A stretch of DNA of 64,000 bases from Rutidosis leptorrhynchoides (GCF_046630445.1 NC_092338.1:204831501-204895500), one strand, 5' to 3'. Positions 23,601 to 37,134 are shown, numbered from the stretch's first letter. Numbers and translations are program-made. The notes: generated from the letters alone by a model not told the origin.

Positions 23601-26194
23601 AGCCATAAGTGTAGCTAACATTTCAGTTTCATCAATTGGTTCAGTTCCTTCTCCTAAAGAACATTCTCCTGTTCCTTGTAATTCTGGAAATTCTTCTAAC
23701 AATTCTGCATGTGAATCTATAGTTTGAATATAATAACATGTATCATCTGCAGATTACGGTTGTTGCATTGCTCTATCAACTGAAAAGGTAACACTTTCAT
23801 CCTCTATACTTAGGGTCAATTTCTTACCAAACACGTCTATTATTGCTTTAGCCGTGTTTAAGAATGGTCTTCCTAATATGAGAGGAACACGAGAATCTTC
23901 TTCCATGTCCAGAATAACAAAATCTACTGGAAATACTAAAGTACCAACTTTAACTAGCATGTTCTCCATTATCCCTCTAGGATATTTTACTGATCGATCG
24001 GCTAGTTGTATGCTTATTCGTGTTGGTTTCAATTCTCCAAGGTCTAGTTTAGCGTATAGCGAATATGGCATTAAATTTATACTAGCACCTAAGTCTGCCA
24101 ATGCTTCTATTGAACTAAGACTACCCAGAAAACATGGAATTGTGAAACTTCCTGGATCTGATAATTTTTCTGGTATCTTATTCAACAGTACTGCAGAACA
24201 ATTAGCATTCATAGTAACAGCCGAGAGTTCTTCCATTTTCTTTCTATTTGTGATTAGATCTTTCAGAAATTTAGCATATCTAGGCATTCCTGAAATTACA
24301 TCAATGAAAGGAAGATTGACATTTATTTGTTTAAACATATCCAAGAATTTGGATTGCTCGGCTTCAAGTCTCTCTTTTCTCATTTTACATGGGTAAGGAA
24401 GTGGTGGTTGGTATGGTTTAACATAAGGTTTAGCCTTAACTGTGTTATCTTCATTAACCTTTTCAACTACCGGTTCTTTTTTCTTATCTTGCTCAGACTG
24501 TGGTTCTTGTGGAGTAGGAATAGCATCATCAAAAATTACAGGCATTTTAGGTGGTTTAAGTGTAACACCACTTCTTGTGGTAATGGCTTTAGCTGTTTCA
24601 TTCCGGGGGGTTAGCATTTGTATCATTAGGTAGACTTCTCGATTTTCTTTCACCTATTAACCTTGCTAGGTTACTTACTTCTTGTTCCAGATTTTGAATA
24701 GAAGCTTGTTGATTTCTAAATACTTGAGCATTTTGTTCATTCGTTTGTTTCTGAGATGTGAAAAATTGAGTTTGAGATTCAACTAACTTCGACATCATAT
24801 CTTCTAAATTTGTCTTTTTATCATGGTTGTTTGTTTTAAAAATTAGGTCTTTGTTGGTTGTAAGTATTATTGGATACTTGCTGATTGCTAGGACCTTGAT
24901 GATTGTTGTATGGAACATTTCGGTTATAATTCTGGTTTTGATTGTAGATTGGTCTTGGCGGTTGATAATTATTCTGATAATTATTTCCAGGCCTTTGGTT
25001 TATGTATGAAACATTCTCTCTTTGTTCCATTATTAGTTCAATACTGAGACAATCTTTTGTCAAATGTGGTCCTCCACACTGCTCACAACTAATTCGTATT
25101 GAGTGAATATCTTTAGTCATCTTTTCCATTCGTCTTTCGACAGCATCTATCTTTGCAGAAATGGAATCAAAGTCATGGCTAGAATCGGCTCTAGCTGCTT
25201 TAGATGATCTAATGATATCTTTTTCTTGGTGCCACTCATATGAGTGGGAAGCAGTGTTATCAATAATTTTGTAAGCGTCAGTTGCTGTTTTCTTCATAAT
25301 GGAACCACCAGCTGCTATATCGATGTCTTTCCTTGTAGTGATGTCGCATCCTTGGTAGAATATTTGTACTATTTGACAGGTGTCTAAACCATGTTGCGGA
25401 GATCCTCTTAATAACTTTTCAAATCTTGTCCACGCTTTGTATAGAGTTTCGTTTGGCTTTTGTGTGAACGTAACAATTTCTCCTTGAAGTCTCACGGCTT
25501 TAGATGCCGAAAAGAATTGTTTAAGAAATTTTTCAACTAAAACATCCCATCTATCAATCGCCCTTTCAGGTAATGATTCCAACCAATCTTTGGCTTCTCC
25601 CTTTAAAGTCCAGGGAAATAACATGAGATATATCTGTTCATCCTCAACTTCTCTTATTTTAAATAGAGTACAGATCCTATTAAAGGTACGAAGATGTTCA
25701 TTTGGATCTTCCTTCGGCGCACCACTAAATTGGCATTGATTAGTTACCATGTGTAGAATTTGTCCCTTAATTTCATAATCTGGCGCATTAATGTGAGGTT
25801 GAGTAATTGCGTGACCTTGGCCAGTGCGTTTAGCTCTCATTCGGTCTTCCATACTTAGAGGTTCCAGATTTTTCATGATTGAATTTGTTGAATCTGAATC
25901 ACTATAGGATTCTGATTTAATTGGTTGTTCCTCGACAATCTCTGTTTGAATGATTGGTGGTTCCGGAGGAAAGATTAATGGTTCAGGATCTCTGAATTGT
26001 CCCTGAATATCCTCCGGATTCTCAATTGTGAGGTCGGGTTCAAAAAATGGATTATCGGAAATTTGAATTGGAGTACTTGGTCGACTGGATGACGATTCTA
26101 AAGAAAAATCAACGGCGACAATATTTGCTATATGTCTTGATCGAGTTACAGGTGGTGAATGTACAAAAGGTGGTGAACGTTCTGCTTGGTGCAT
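20601..26194 (-). pseudogene. Gypsy gag-pol polyprotein, multiply interrupted
   Basis: The frame begins at the ATG at 26194. In order: gag with a retrotransposon-gag core (about 25750-25230) and knuckle CEQCGGPHLTKDC near 25060; aspartic protease with LADLGASINLMP at about 24095; RT with FMDDFSFFGN near 22770; RNase H with CDASDFAMGAVLG and TDHSALRYL; integrase with a HHCC-type knuckle at about 21690-21560 and a D-D-E core ([25 protein letters not shown]). Breaks: frame changes in homopolymer runs near 24837, 24606, 23350 and 23118; nonsense codons at 23754, 23058, 22068, 21786 and 20832. The RT and integrase catalytic residues remain. This is a typical Athila/Tat pol and is now non-functional. 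Confidence 0.92.
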
Positions 26195-27420
26195 TCACTA
26201 AATATCCTATTAGTTATAAAAATAAAAATTATATAAGTTATCAAATTAATAGACCTTTCTGATTTTGCCCACGTTTCAAATAGCCAATAGATGTAGCAGG
26301 GAGCCAGAACCCTTTAAATCGGAAGCCCACAACTAGCCACTAACAAATCCAACTATTACTACGAACCAGAAAATTTTGGATGTCTATCAATTTAACTGCT
26401 TAAAATAATTTTTCTTTGAAATTTAAAGAAATTTTAGAGAAAAAATAGAAAATTCTATGTCCTAAAATCTAGAGCGGCGAAAAATAAGAAAGAAAAAGAA
26501 CTCGTCGAAAAATGTCGAAAAATAAAAGGTAGAAAGATAATAAAAAGAACGTAGCGTGTCGAAACTTAAAAAGGAACTAAAAACTAAGAATTAAAAGTTG
26601 CGTTTAAAAATATTAAAGCTTAAAAGGAATACTATATCCAAAATGGCAATAACTTAAAAAATACTAAAATATAAAAACGGCGTCGCAAAATTCTAAAGCA
26701 CCTAAATCTTAGTCTAAAGAAAAGGCACTTAAGGGATTTTACGGCAAAGCATAAAAATCTAGAAATAAAAATAACTATGGCAAAAACTATGTCTTAAAAC
26801 TAAATACGAGCGAAAAATACAAAAATTACGCTAAAACGAATAAAAAGATACAAAATATAAAAATAAACTTAAAGTTGTAAAAAGTACAATTTTTATAAAA
26901 AAATTATTTTTATATTATTTATTTTATAAAACTATTAATTTTATATATTAATAAAACTAATTAAATTAAAAATACAAATTAATAATAAAAACTAAAACTA
27001 ATTAATTTAAAATTAAACCCTAATTAGGGTTTTAATAAGAATAATAAATAATACTCCGTAATTAATGCAGAATTAGGGTTTGACCAGGCGTGTCAGGGTG
27101 TGCTACGCGATCTCGTAGCTTTGTGGCTTGTCTCCTCCGAGATCGCGGAGTGCAATTTTACCAGATTAAAAACTGGGCTAAAACAGTTCGGCCCAATTTA
27201 ATATTTAATTAAAAACAGTGATGAGCTTCGACGGGTTTGGCCCAATTCTCAGTTTTAATTATTTTTTTTTCTGTTTTAAATAAAATATTTATATAACTTA
27301 AATAAAAACTTAATTTTAAAAACTAAAATAGAATAAAATTACTTTATAATTTTATAAATTATATATTTTGAACAGACTTTTAAAAATAAATATATTTTTT
27401 ATAGCGTTTCGCTTCGGCTG
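26195..27420 (-). other. Gypsy 5' leader
   Basis: A 1.2-kb purine-rich, AT-rich untranslated leader between the primer site and gag. It contains CTACGCGATCTCGTAG at 27103-27118 and CTCCGAGATCGCGGAG at 27135-27150, again forming an inverted pair. No coding frame was recognised. Confidence 0.6.
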
Positions 27421-27438
27421 TCCCCGGCAGCGGCGCCA
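27421..27438 (-). promoter_or_regulatory. Gypsy primer-binding site
   Basis: The minus strand reads TGGCGCCGCTGCCGGGGA, eight bases from the LTR edge. This is the sequence type used by Athila/Tat elements. Confidence 0.85.
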
Positions 27439-27446
27439 AAAATACT

Positions 27447-29424
27447 TGATGTTATGCGAGGGGTATATGAAATAGTATTAATTTTTACAAGGAAATACTA
27501 TTAAATACGATACAATTTTACACAAGTTATTTATTTATTTATAGAGTGGATATACCTAAATCTTGCTACAACAATTATAGGCAGTGTACCTAATCGTACA
27601 GTAGTGTAGTTTTTAGTAAGTCCGGTTCGTTCCACAGGGATCTTTTAAACAAGCTTAATGCTATATTTTTAAAAACTTTATTTGTAAAAATACAAAAATA
27701 TATATAAGTAGTATTATTATTATAAAAGGGGGTTTTTACCGTTTAATGATCGGTTTATCGATTTTAAAACTTTAGTCGCAGTTAAAACCTAATGTAAAAT
27801 ATTAAAAATAAATATAACTTAATTTTAAGCGTAAAGTAAATAACGATAATGAAATTGCGATAAATAAAAGTGCGATAAAATAAAATTGCGATAATTAAAG
27901 AGAACGATAATTAAAAGTGCAATTAAATACGATGACAGTAAATAAAAGTGCGATAATTAAAAGTGCAATTGAATATGAAAATAAAGAATTATGCTTATTT
28001 TAACTTTCGTAATCATGATGTTCGACGTGTTGATTTTAGTTTATTCCCATGGGTTAATTGTCCTTTATCCTGGATTATTCAATATGTCCGTCTGGTTTTT
28101 GTCCATAACAGTCCATCGGTCATAAATTTAAAGTGCGAGTGTCCTCGTCAAATTATCCTTATATCCGAAGTCAAATATTCCAACTAATTGGGGACTTAAA
28201 CTGTAACAAGGTCTTAATATTTTGTTTAATAATTACACCAGGATATCGACTGCGTGTAACCCAAGGTTTTAATACTTTGTTAACAATTACGCCATGTGTC
28301 CTTGTACATAATTTCACCCTTGTTTTAATAATTCCATTAACTATTAATCCATTCCCGTGTCCGGTTAAATGAACGATTATTCGTACATATAAATATCCCG
28401 CCCATCGTGTCCGATCGAGTGTATATGGTTATTTATAGGTACGTCCAATTGTAAATCTTTATATTAAAATTAACAAACTATCATTTAGTTAAACGAATAT
28501 AAAGCCCATTAATAGCCCATAGTCTAATTTCCACAAGTGTCGTTCTTTTGTCCAAACCCCAATTATGGTACAAAGCCCAATTACCCAATTTTAAATATTT
28601 TATCCCAACATCATGATTACTTCGTCTTAAATAAGCATAATAATAACTTAGCTACGAGACATTAAATTAAAAAGGTTGAACATAACTTACAATGATTAAA
28701 AATAGCGTAGCGTTACACGGACAGAATTTCGACTTACACCCTTACAACATTCGCTAACATACCCTTATTATTAGAATTAAATTTAAATTTTAAAATTTAA
28801 AATTATATATATATATTTTACGTATGATGAAAAGAAATGAATTGTAAAAATATCGATCGAATGCGTTGCCTTTTATAGACCCCATTTCAGTTTTGGTGTG
28901 CTCCGCGATCTCGAAGGGTTTCTCCTTCACAGCTCCGCAATCGAGGAGTAGTGGATTACAGCTCATCCAAGTTTGGCTCCTAGCTTGCCGACGGATTTTT
29001 TAATAAATAAACATAATATATATATATATAATTTTAAGAATTATTTATATATTATATTATATTTATATGCATAGTTGACTTGTAATTTTCGCTCCGTTGC
29101 GTCGTGCGTTGAAAGTTGACTTAGGTCCCGGTTCCGGATTTTTGAACGTCCTTGCGTACAATTTAATATCTTGTACTTTGCATTGTGTAACTTGTACTTT
29201 TGTCATTTCTAGACGCTTCTCATCAATAAATTGAACCTCTTGGATCGTACTTTGTACTTTTGAGCTTTTTGGTCGTTTGCGTCTTTAAATCGTCGAATCT
29301 GCCTTTTGTCTTCACCTTTTAATATTTAAACGAATATCACTTGTAAATAGAACAATTGCAACTAAAAGCTTGTGTTTCTTGAGGGATAATGCAATGAAAT
29401 ATATGTTCGTTTTTAGCATTATCA
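27447..29424 (-). repeat. Gypsy 5' LTR (right)
   Basis: A 1978-bp LTR matching 12792-14779 with scattered substitutions. Its copy of the GC-rich motif is at 28901-28918, and the opposing arm is mutated (CTCCGCAATCGAGGAG). Confidence 0.9.
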
Positions 29425-29553
29425 GTAATGAAAGTTTGTCTTTTAAAAAACGAATGCAATGTTTGTAAAATATATCATATAGAGGTCAAGTACCTCGCGA
29501 TGAAACCAAATGTAATGTATTCGTCCAGATGGATTAGGATGGGTTGTCAGAGT

Positions 29554-29565
29554 TGGTATCAGAGC
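29554..29565 (+). promoter_or_regulatory. Outer LARD primer-binding site
   Basis: TGGTATCAGAGC lies two bases after the left LTR. This is the initiator tRNA-Met type, identical to that of the second LARD at 56167-56178. Confidence 0.85.
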
Positions 29566-29960
29566 GGTGGTCTTAGCGAACCAGGTCTGCATTAGTGTGT
29601 CTAACTGATAAGTCGTTAGGATGCATTAGTGAGTCTGGACTTCGACCGTGTCTGCATGTCAAAAGTTTTGCTTATCATTTCTAGTCGGAAATCATCTGCT
29701 TATCATCCTTAGGAAATTACCTACTTATCATTCTTAGTCTAGACACGTTTTACTGCATTGACTGCATGAATAGGGTATAGACAAAATTCATATCTTAGCG
29801 TATCTGTTACTGTAGACTTTGCCTGACAGCTTCCGTAGATTCCTCCGTAACTTATGGGATTTTAGTATTATATATGCATATATAAATTATGTATTGCAGG
29901 ATACTAATCTACATCCTATAATCTAATTCATATCGAAAATCCTCCATCTGATCGTACGAG

Positions 29961-30470
29961 ATGGATCCCTCAACCAGTTCTAATTCCTCGTATTCCGACA
30001 GCTATTCCGATATGGATTTCCACTTGAGCTCTGAAAACAATATAACTGGAATGGATTAATCAACCAGCCATCATCAATTCATCTGATGGGTTCGTAGTTG
30101 ACTTAATCAACGGAGACACGAAGAAGGCGATCCTTTTCACCAACCGAATTTACCTCTTGGCGATGAACCTGAAGCACTTACCGGCGAACCAGTCTGAAAC
30201 ACCATTTTCACCCTCATTTCTCGAATATCTCACCACGATTATACTCTATCTGCAATTCTAAACCTTATTCATTCGCTCGTTCCGACCGACAATCATCCCG
30301 GAATAATAGAAGAAGTCAACGAACTTCGTGCTCGAGTAATCAATTTGGAATATATGGTGCAAAATTTACCAACTTCAGCGACATCACCGACACCAACAGT
30401 ACCATCAGTAACAGCACCAGTACCATCAACAATCCATGCCTCAACATCTCATTCTGTACCTCGAGTATAA
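29961..30470 (+). pseudogene. LARD small ORF A, decayed copy
   Basis: Reading from the ATG at 29961, one continuous frame of 170 codons contains nonsense codons at 30057, 30084, 30099 and 30195. Despite these it is clearly the same protein as the frame at 55752-55204 in the second LARD. Both have a Ser/Asp-rich start, EEGDPFH, a DEPEALTGEPV block, HDYTL, TDNHPG and a helical EEVNELRAR stretch, then a Pro/Ser/Thr-rich tail. The C-terminal helix looks like a short coiled coil. The position just after the primer site is where gag starts, so it may be a remnant of a gag N-terminus, but no gag core or zinc knuckle is present. Confidence 0.7.
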
Positions 30471-31244
30471 TCATCATTCTACGTATCGTTCTACATCAAT
30501 TATCTTCGTTCTTCATGTCGATTATGTAATCTCTAATGTTTTAGAGATTATGTATTCTAGTTCTAACGGTAAATCAAATGAGATTAATATTATATTAACT
30601 CATTAAATCCATGATTACATCTGAGGAAAATATATATGTAAGTATATTTTCATAAAGATTGTAATTAAAAATTCTTTTGTACAAACTGTTAATGGTGAAA
30701 ATATTTTAACGGGTAGGTAATACCCGAGGAATATTTAGATTTCACATTAATAAGTTACACTGTACATTCTTTGAAGCTGATTCAACATTCATTTACTATC
30801 CTACTTACATCCACAGATATACGTATCCGTTCACCGCATTATAACCATTTCCATTCAATTTCATATTTGGATTTTGATCTATCAGAATTCAACAAGTGGC
30901 ATAATGAAGAAAACATTTGACAAAATAAAATTTGTTAGAAACAAACAAATTAACTATGAGAAATTTTGTTAAGAATCCACGCTAACTGTTCCTAGCTAAC
31001 TGTTAATTCCGTATTACCTTTTATTTATCGCAATTTATTTATCGCATTTTATTTATCGCAATTTACATTCTTGCAATTTTATTTATCTTTCATTTAATTT
31101 CTGTTATTTACTTTACGCACTTTATTTATCGTCATTTAATTTCTGTTATTTATTTTTAAGCACTTTAAATATCGGGACACGTATACAAGGTTTTGACATA
31201 TCATATCGACACATATATATATATATTATTTGGAATCACCATAG
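30471..31244 (+). other. Outer LARD interior, left part
   Basis: AT-rich element interior with repeated ATTTATCGCA-type phrases at about 31017-31170. No coding frame was recognised. It ends at the copia target duplication CATAG (31240-31244). Confidence 0.5.
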
Positions 31245-32331
31245 TGATGGAATTCAACATTATAACATGTTCTTGATGTTAATATAATCACAAACCAATT
31301 TTACAATAGTTAATGAAAGCGGAAGCATGATGATCAAGAAAACAAGTTTATATGTTAAACCATATTAGTTGAATTCCATGTGGACCTCAAGTCATGAAAA
31401 TATGCTTACAAATAATAGAAGAAGATAAGGAATATTCAATACCTCCTCAAGCTAGTTGAGGGTTGTTTGATGCAAGAATATGATGAACAAGAGTGTAAAA
31501 CACAATCCTTTGATGCACCAACACCACCCTTTAGGTTAGTTAAGATTTAAACACTAAACTAACTAATTAATCCAAGCTCAAAACCCTTTTCTTTGCACTT
31601 GAAAAACTGGACAGCAGTAACTCAAAAGGTGATGAGAATGTAAGCTTCAAAAGCATGAAACCTCAAGAGATAATACCCCAAACTTGATACCAACACTTAG
31701 TACTTTTGTTAGGATTAATTGACCCTTGAAAAACTAGCTTGAAAAAAAGAAAATGATCCTCTTTTTAACCTCTAAAGGTCACGGCATATACAGCAGCAGA
31801 ATGCAGTATTTTTTCAGTTTTTTTACAAGCTTAAACTTTGTAGTTATCACTTGAAAGAATCATTCAAACTTTGGTTAAAGTGTAGCACAAGTTCATAAGG
31901 AGTTGTGTAGTATAAAAGGTAACAAAACAAGCATGTGTGGTCTTTCTTGGAGACCCAAAAAAACTGCCACACATTATCTTTATTAATAATACTTGTAAGT
32001 TTATAAAAATTTATAAACTTGTTATAAACTTATGTATTATTTTGTTACCTATACATTTTATAAAACCATTTATAAAATATAACACAATATAATCATTTAA
32101 ACCTATAAACAATTATATATAAATTATCCAAATAATTTATCTCAAGTGATAATATTTTAGAAACCCGATTTTCTAAAATTCAAGTGTCGCGTATTTGTTT
32201 AATGAACCAATCGTTAAGATCAAATACGTATAAGGTGTTGGTAAGTTTGTTATTGGGTATGACCCGACTTGGATCATAACATGTTAGCCACATTAATTAA
32301 ATATGTCTCTCGGGCATACGAAAAACTTACA
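31245..32331 (-). repeat. Copia 3' LTR (left)
   Basis: 1087 bp, starting TGATGGAATTC and ending AAAACTTACA on the plus strand, the same length as the right LTR. Confidence 0.95.
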
Positions 32332-32342
32332 ATCTCCCACTT
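32332..32342 (-). promoter_or_regulatory. Copia polypurine tract
   Basis: The minus strand reads AAGTGGGAGAT directly before the 3' LTR. Confidence 0.8.
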
Positions 32343-33102
32343 GCACGAGAAACATAAGAAATTAATGCAAGTGACGGATACCACCTAACGACCGTCCATC
32401 ACCCCCAATATGTTATGACTATGTGCCATTCAATAACATCATCCCTTTCGAGTTCCCATCTCGAATATGAATAGGTGAATCTTTTCATTATATCCTTTCA
32501 TCCTAGATGTCATGTTAAATCCAAGAGATACAGAGTGATCACTCTCTTTCTAGATTTAACTTTATCAGGCCTTAGACATCTGACTCTCAACGAATAAGAG
32601 GGACAAATTCCATCTTGACTACATACGTCCTAAATATATACCTTGCATTGTACCTGAGCTCTTCCTTATGAACTACCATATTTCAGAATAGCGAAGGAAA
32701 GAATCAAGGCACAATACTTGGTAAATATCTGAACCCAATATGTATCTCAGGTCAGAGGATACAATGATATTTGCCTTTACTCAAGATTACATGTGATCAA
32801 CCACAAAGGCTCCATTTAGCAAATCTTGAGGGCGGGTCTTCCAATATTTGCATCCCACAAATATCTATGAACCTTGGTAGCAACCTTGCCCCACATTCAG
32901 TCCGTGAATGTATACCAATCCAAGTTCATAATAGTCTAAACCTCACACTTGTTCCCACGAATGTGATCGACTACGGAATTTAGAATAATTACTTATTCAT
33001 GGATAAAATATGCAAAATAGGAACATGACTCTAAATAAATTAGTACCATAATTATATTAATGAGTTTGAGTAATTTCTTTCTGTTACAATACTTAAAACA
33101 GA
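32343..33102 (-). other. Copia 3' untranslated region
   Basis: About 760 bp between the polyprotein stop and the polypurine tract, with no coding frame recognised on the element's sense strand. Confidence 0.6.
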
Positions 33103-36100
33103 TCATGACCAATCACTAGAATATTGAAGCCCTAATGCACAAACATGTCCTGCATGTTTTGATCCATGTAAGAGCTTCGTGAGAGGATCCGCTATATTAA
33201 GATCTGTGTGAAATTTGCGAATACATATCTTTCCCTTTTCAACTTCATCCCTTATGTAGTTGAATCTCCGCTCAATGTGACGGGTCTTTTGATGAGCACG
33301 AGGTTCCTTGATTTGAGCAATCGCACCCTCGTTGTCACAAAAGATCTCAAGAGGGTCCTGAATGGAAGGGACTACTCCTAAGTCGTCGATGAATTTCTTC
33401 ATCTATGCAGCTTCCTGAGCTGCCAATGATGCGGCGATGTACTCTGACTCTGTAGTGGATAGAGCAACAACATCCTGTTTTGAACTCTTCCAAGAGACCG
33501 CACCTCCATTTAATGTGAAGACATAACCGGATTGTGATCGAGAATCATCACGATCAGTTTGGAAACTCGCATCCACGTAACCTTTTACAGCGAGTTCCTC
33601 CTCACCAGACCCGTATATAAGAAACATATCCTTAGTCCTCCTAAGGTATTTCAATATACTTTTAACAGCAATCCAATGACGGTTTCCTGGGTTATTCTGG
33701 TATCTACTTGTCAGGCTAAGAGCGCATGACACATCCGGTCTAGTGCATATCATTGCATACATGATTGACCCAATGGCAGAAGCATATGGGACTTTCTTCA
33801 TTCTCTCCTGTTCATCTTTCGTGGTGGGGCACTGAGATGAACTGAGAAGTGTTCCCTTTTGAATAGGTACCAAACCTTTCTTAGAGTTCTCCATCTTGAA
33901 CCTTTTCAAGATCTTTTCAATGTATGCACTTTGATTTAAACCTATCAGTTTCTTGGATCTATCCCTGTAGATCCCAATCCCCAAAACGTATTGTGCTTCT
34001 CCAAGATCCTTAATAGAGAAGCATTTGCTTAACCAAGTTTTAACACCTTGCATTGCCGGAATATCATTTCCAAATAACAATATATCATCCACATATAGTA
34101 CAAGGAACATGATAGTACTCCCACTAGCTTTCTTGTATACACAAGCTTCATCACCATTTTTAATGAAGCCAAATTTCTTGGCCTCCTCATTAAAACGATG
34201 ATTCCACATTCTAGATGCTTGTTTCAATCCGTAGATTGACTTCTTTAACTTGCATACCTTCTTAGGATATTTTGGATCAACAAAACCTTCAGGCTGACAC
34301 ATGTAGACATCTTCCTCAAGATGTCCGTTTAGGAAAGCGGTCTTGACATCCATTTGCCATATTACATAATCATAATGAGCAGCAATGGCAAGTAATATCC
34401 TAATAGACTTTAGCATTGCCACAGGCGAAAAAGTTTCATCATAGTCAACCCCTTGAGTTTGAGTGAAACCTTTTGCTACAAGTCTAGCTTTATATGTATC
34501 CAAGTTTCCATGTATGTCGGTTTTCATTTTGAACAGCCATTTACAATCAACTAGCCTAGAGCCAGGAGGTTGCGTAACAAGTTCCCAAACTTGGTTGTCA
34601 TACATGGATTGCATCTCAGCATTCATGGCTTCCTGCCATTTATCTTTATCAATCCTTGATAAAGCATCTTGGTAGTTTATTGGTTCATCCAAATCAACCA
34701 CATAGCAACCATCCATGAGAAACCCATATCTCTCAGGAGGATTACTAATCCTACCAGATCTGCGAACGTCTTGTGTATTTTGATCATCCATCTGATCACT
34801 CTCAACATTTTCATGTTGAGTGCTAGTGTCAGCCAATTGTGTATCATCTACTTGATCTTGAACCTCTTCAAGATCTATCTTCCTTTCATTTTTGCCTTCC
34901 ATTAGGAACTTAGTTTCAAGGAATTCAGCCTTCCGAGCAACAAATACATTCTGCTCGGAAGGATCATAGAAATAGTATCCCATATCATCCTTGGGATATC
35001 CTATGAAGATACACTTCGTAGATCGAGCATTCAACTTATTAGGGACGTAACGCTTAGGGTAAGCTTCACATCCCCATACCTTTAAGTATGATAGAGATGG
35101 AGGTTTTCCAAACCACATCTCATGAGGTGTTCGTTCCACTTTCTTGGTTGGGGCCATATTTAAAATACGAGCCGCTGAGCATAGACAATAACCCCAGAAC
35201 GATAGAGGTAACGAGCTTCTAGCCATCATAGATCGAACCATATCCATTAGGGTTCGGTTCCTCCTTTCGGACACACCATTAAGCTGCGGTGTCCTGGGTG
35301 GAGTAAGTTGCGAGATAATCCCACAACTTCTAAGATGATCTTGGAAGGCATCGCTTAGGTATTCACCTCCTCTATCGGTTCGAAGTACCTTAATTGTCTT
35401 ATTGAGTTGATTTTGTACTTCGTTTTGATACTCTTTGAATGCTTCAAAAGTTTCGTCCTTATGTCTTAACAAGTAGACATATCCGAAACGACTGAAGTCA
35501 TCAATGAAAGTAACGAAGTATCTTTCACCATTCCTAGCTATGGGCTTAAAGGGTCCATATACATCCAAATGTATTAATCCCAATAAGTCCTTAGCCCTTT
35601 CGTAGGTCCCTTTGAAAGTTGCTTTAGTCATTTTGCCTTGTAAACAAGATTCACATACATCAAACGAGTCTAGTTCATTTGATTTCAAAAGTCCATTCTT
35701 TTGGAGTGTATGCATTCGATTCTTGTTTATGTGACCAAGGCGACAATGCCATAAGTAGGAATCACTCAAATCCCTTTTGAGTTTCTTGGTGCTAGTATGG
35801 TATATTGAGCTACTAGATGATGTGTCATCATGAACCAATTCATAAATTCCATTTGAAGGTGAAGCCTTAAAATAAAATACATTATCTAAATAAACGTGGA
35901 TATCATCATTAACAAAATTAAGATAAAAACCACATTGTTTTAAACGGGAAACTGAAATAATGTTTCGACATAAATCCGGTGCATACAAAACATTGTTCAA
36001 AATAAGTTCCAAACCACTTAGAAGTTTTAATACAAAGTCTCCTTGAGCCTTCACTTGCACTTTGGATCCATTACCCATAAAGAGACTTCATGTTCCCGTT

Positions 36101-37134
36101 TGCTTGCTACTTCTTTTGAACCCCTGCAAAGAATTGCAAATGTGAGTTCCACATCCAGTGTCTAATACCCATGTATTAGAAGAAGTAATACTAAGCTCTA
36201 TATATACCATATATATGTTACCTGAGGATTGCCCCGCATCCCTCTTTTCCTTCAACTCCTTAAGGTAGACCGGGCAATTGCGTTTCCAGTGACCCATTTC
36301 ACCGCAACCGAAGCACGGGTCTTCCTTGGGGTTTGCTTGTCCGGTAACCTTTTGCTTCTTGTTCTTGTTTTTGGTTGGGGTAACCATCCTCCCCTTTCCC
36401 TTGCCTTGATGGGCGGGTCCTTTCCTCTTAGCCGCCTTTGGCTTAGAGGTGTTGTTACCTTTGGACCCACCATCATTGATCATTAGCACGGGTGAAGCCC
36501 TCTTACCCATGCTAGTTTCCGCCGTCCTTAACATGCCATGAAGTTCACCAATGGTCTTATCCATCCCATTCATATTGTAATTAATTACAAATTGGTCAAA
36601 CCTCTTTGACAGGGAGTTTAGGATAAGATCAGTGGCTAGCTCATTAGATATGTTGAGATTAAGACGGTTTGCGCGATCAATAAGGCTTTTCATTTTGAGG
36701 ACATAAGAGGATATGGATTGGGTGTCATCCATACGACATGCATGTAATGCTCGAACCGTTTCGAAGCGCTCGACACGTGCTTGTTGAAGGAACATCTCCT
36801 TCAATTGCGTAATCATGTCATATGCACTATGATGTTCGAAATCCTTTTGGAGTTCGGGTATCATAGTCCCAAGCATTAGGCAAGCGACTTGCACCGAATC
36901 GGCGCAATACTTATCCCAATAAGCCATGCCTTCCGTATCATCCTCGTCGGGTTGATCGGGAATGGGGTCTTCTAACACATACGCCTTATCCTCAAGTTTG
37001 AGGACAATTCTAAGATTACGGAACCAATCCATAAAGTTCGTATGGTTGAGTTTGTCTTTCTCGAGGAGAGACCTTAATGATAGGTTGTTCAAGTTAATAG
37101 GTGCGTTTTGTATGCTGTTGTTATTGGCGGCCAT
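33103..37134 (-). pseudogene. Copia gag-pol polyprotein with two nonsense codons
   Basis: A single frame of 1344 codons on the minus strand. In order: gag (37134-36400) with knuckle CFGCGEMGHWKRNC; protease WVLDTGCGTHIC; GAG-pre-integrase with HCRLGHINKNRM and CESCLQGKM; integrase core with HLDVYGPF and LRTDRGGEY; a divergence-prone hinge; RT with the YVDD box (LYVDDILLFG); RNase H with GYVDASF and TTESEYIAA. The frame is interrupted by TGA at 36088-36090 (just after protease) and TAG at 33403-33405 (in RNase H, where family members usually have Trp). There are no frameshifts. The length is normal for copia. The TGA might be imagined as a recoding site, but simple mutation is likelier. Confidence 0.93.

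Larger units (their letters stand above)
12792..29424 (-). mobile_element. Athila/Tat-type Ty3-gypsy element, complete but mutated
   Basis: This is a full-length minus-strand element of 16.6 kb with LTRs of about 2 kb (12792-14779 and 27447-29424), a primer site TGGCGCCGCTGCCGGGGA (27421-27438), a polypurine tract beside the left LTR, and GTAAT duplications. Going leftward it encodes gag, protease, RT/RNase H and integrase (26194-20601), a small cysteine-containing frame (20429-20034), and an extra ORF of about 400 codons (18174-16963). The primer site and the extra ORF between integrase and the 3' LTR point to the Athila/Tat lineage. Several frameshifts and nonsense codons make it inactive. 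LTR mismatch is about 2.5% by eye. Confidence 0.9.

Noticed and set aside
23854-24396. 180-aa plus-strand frame
   Set aside because: It is the shadow of gypsy protease coding on the minus strand.
36088-36090. TGA between copia protease and integrase as a programmed readthrough site
   Set aside because: Copia elements normally use one uninterrupted frame, and a second nonsense codon in RNase H shows the copy is simply mutating.
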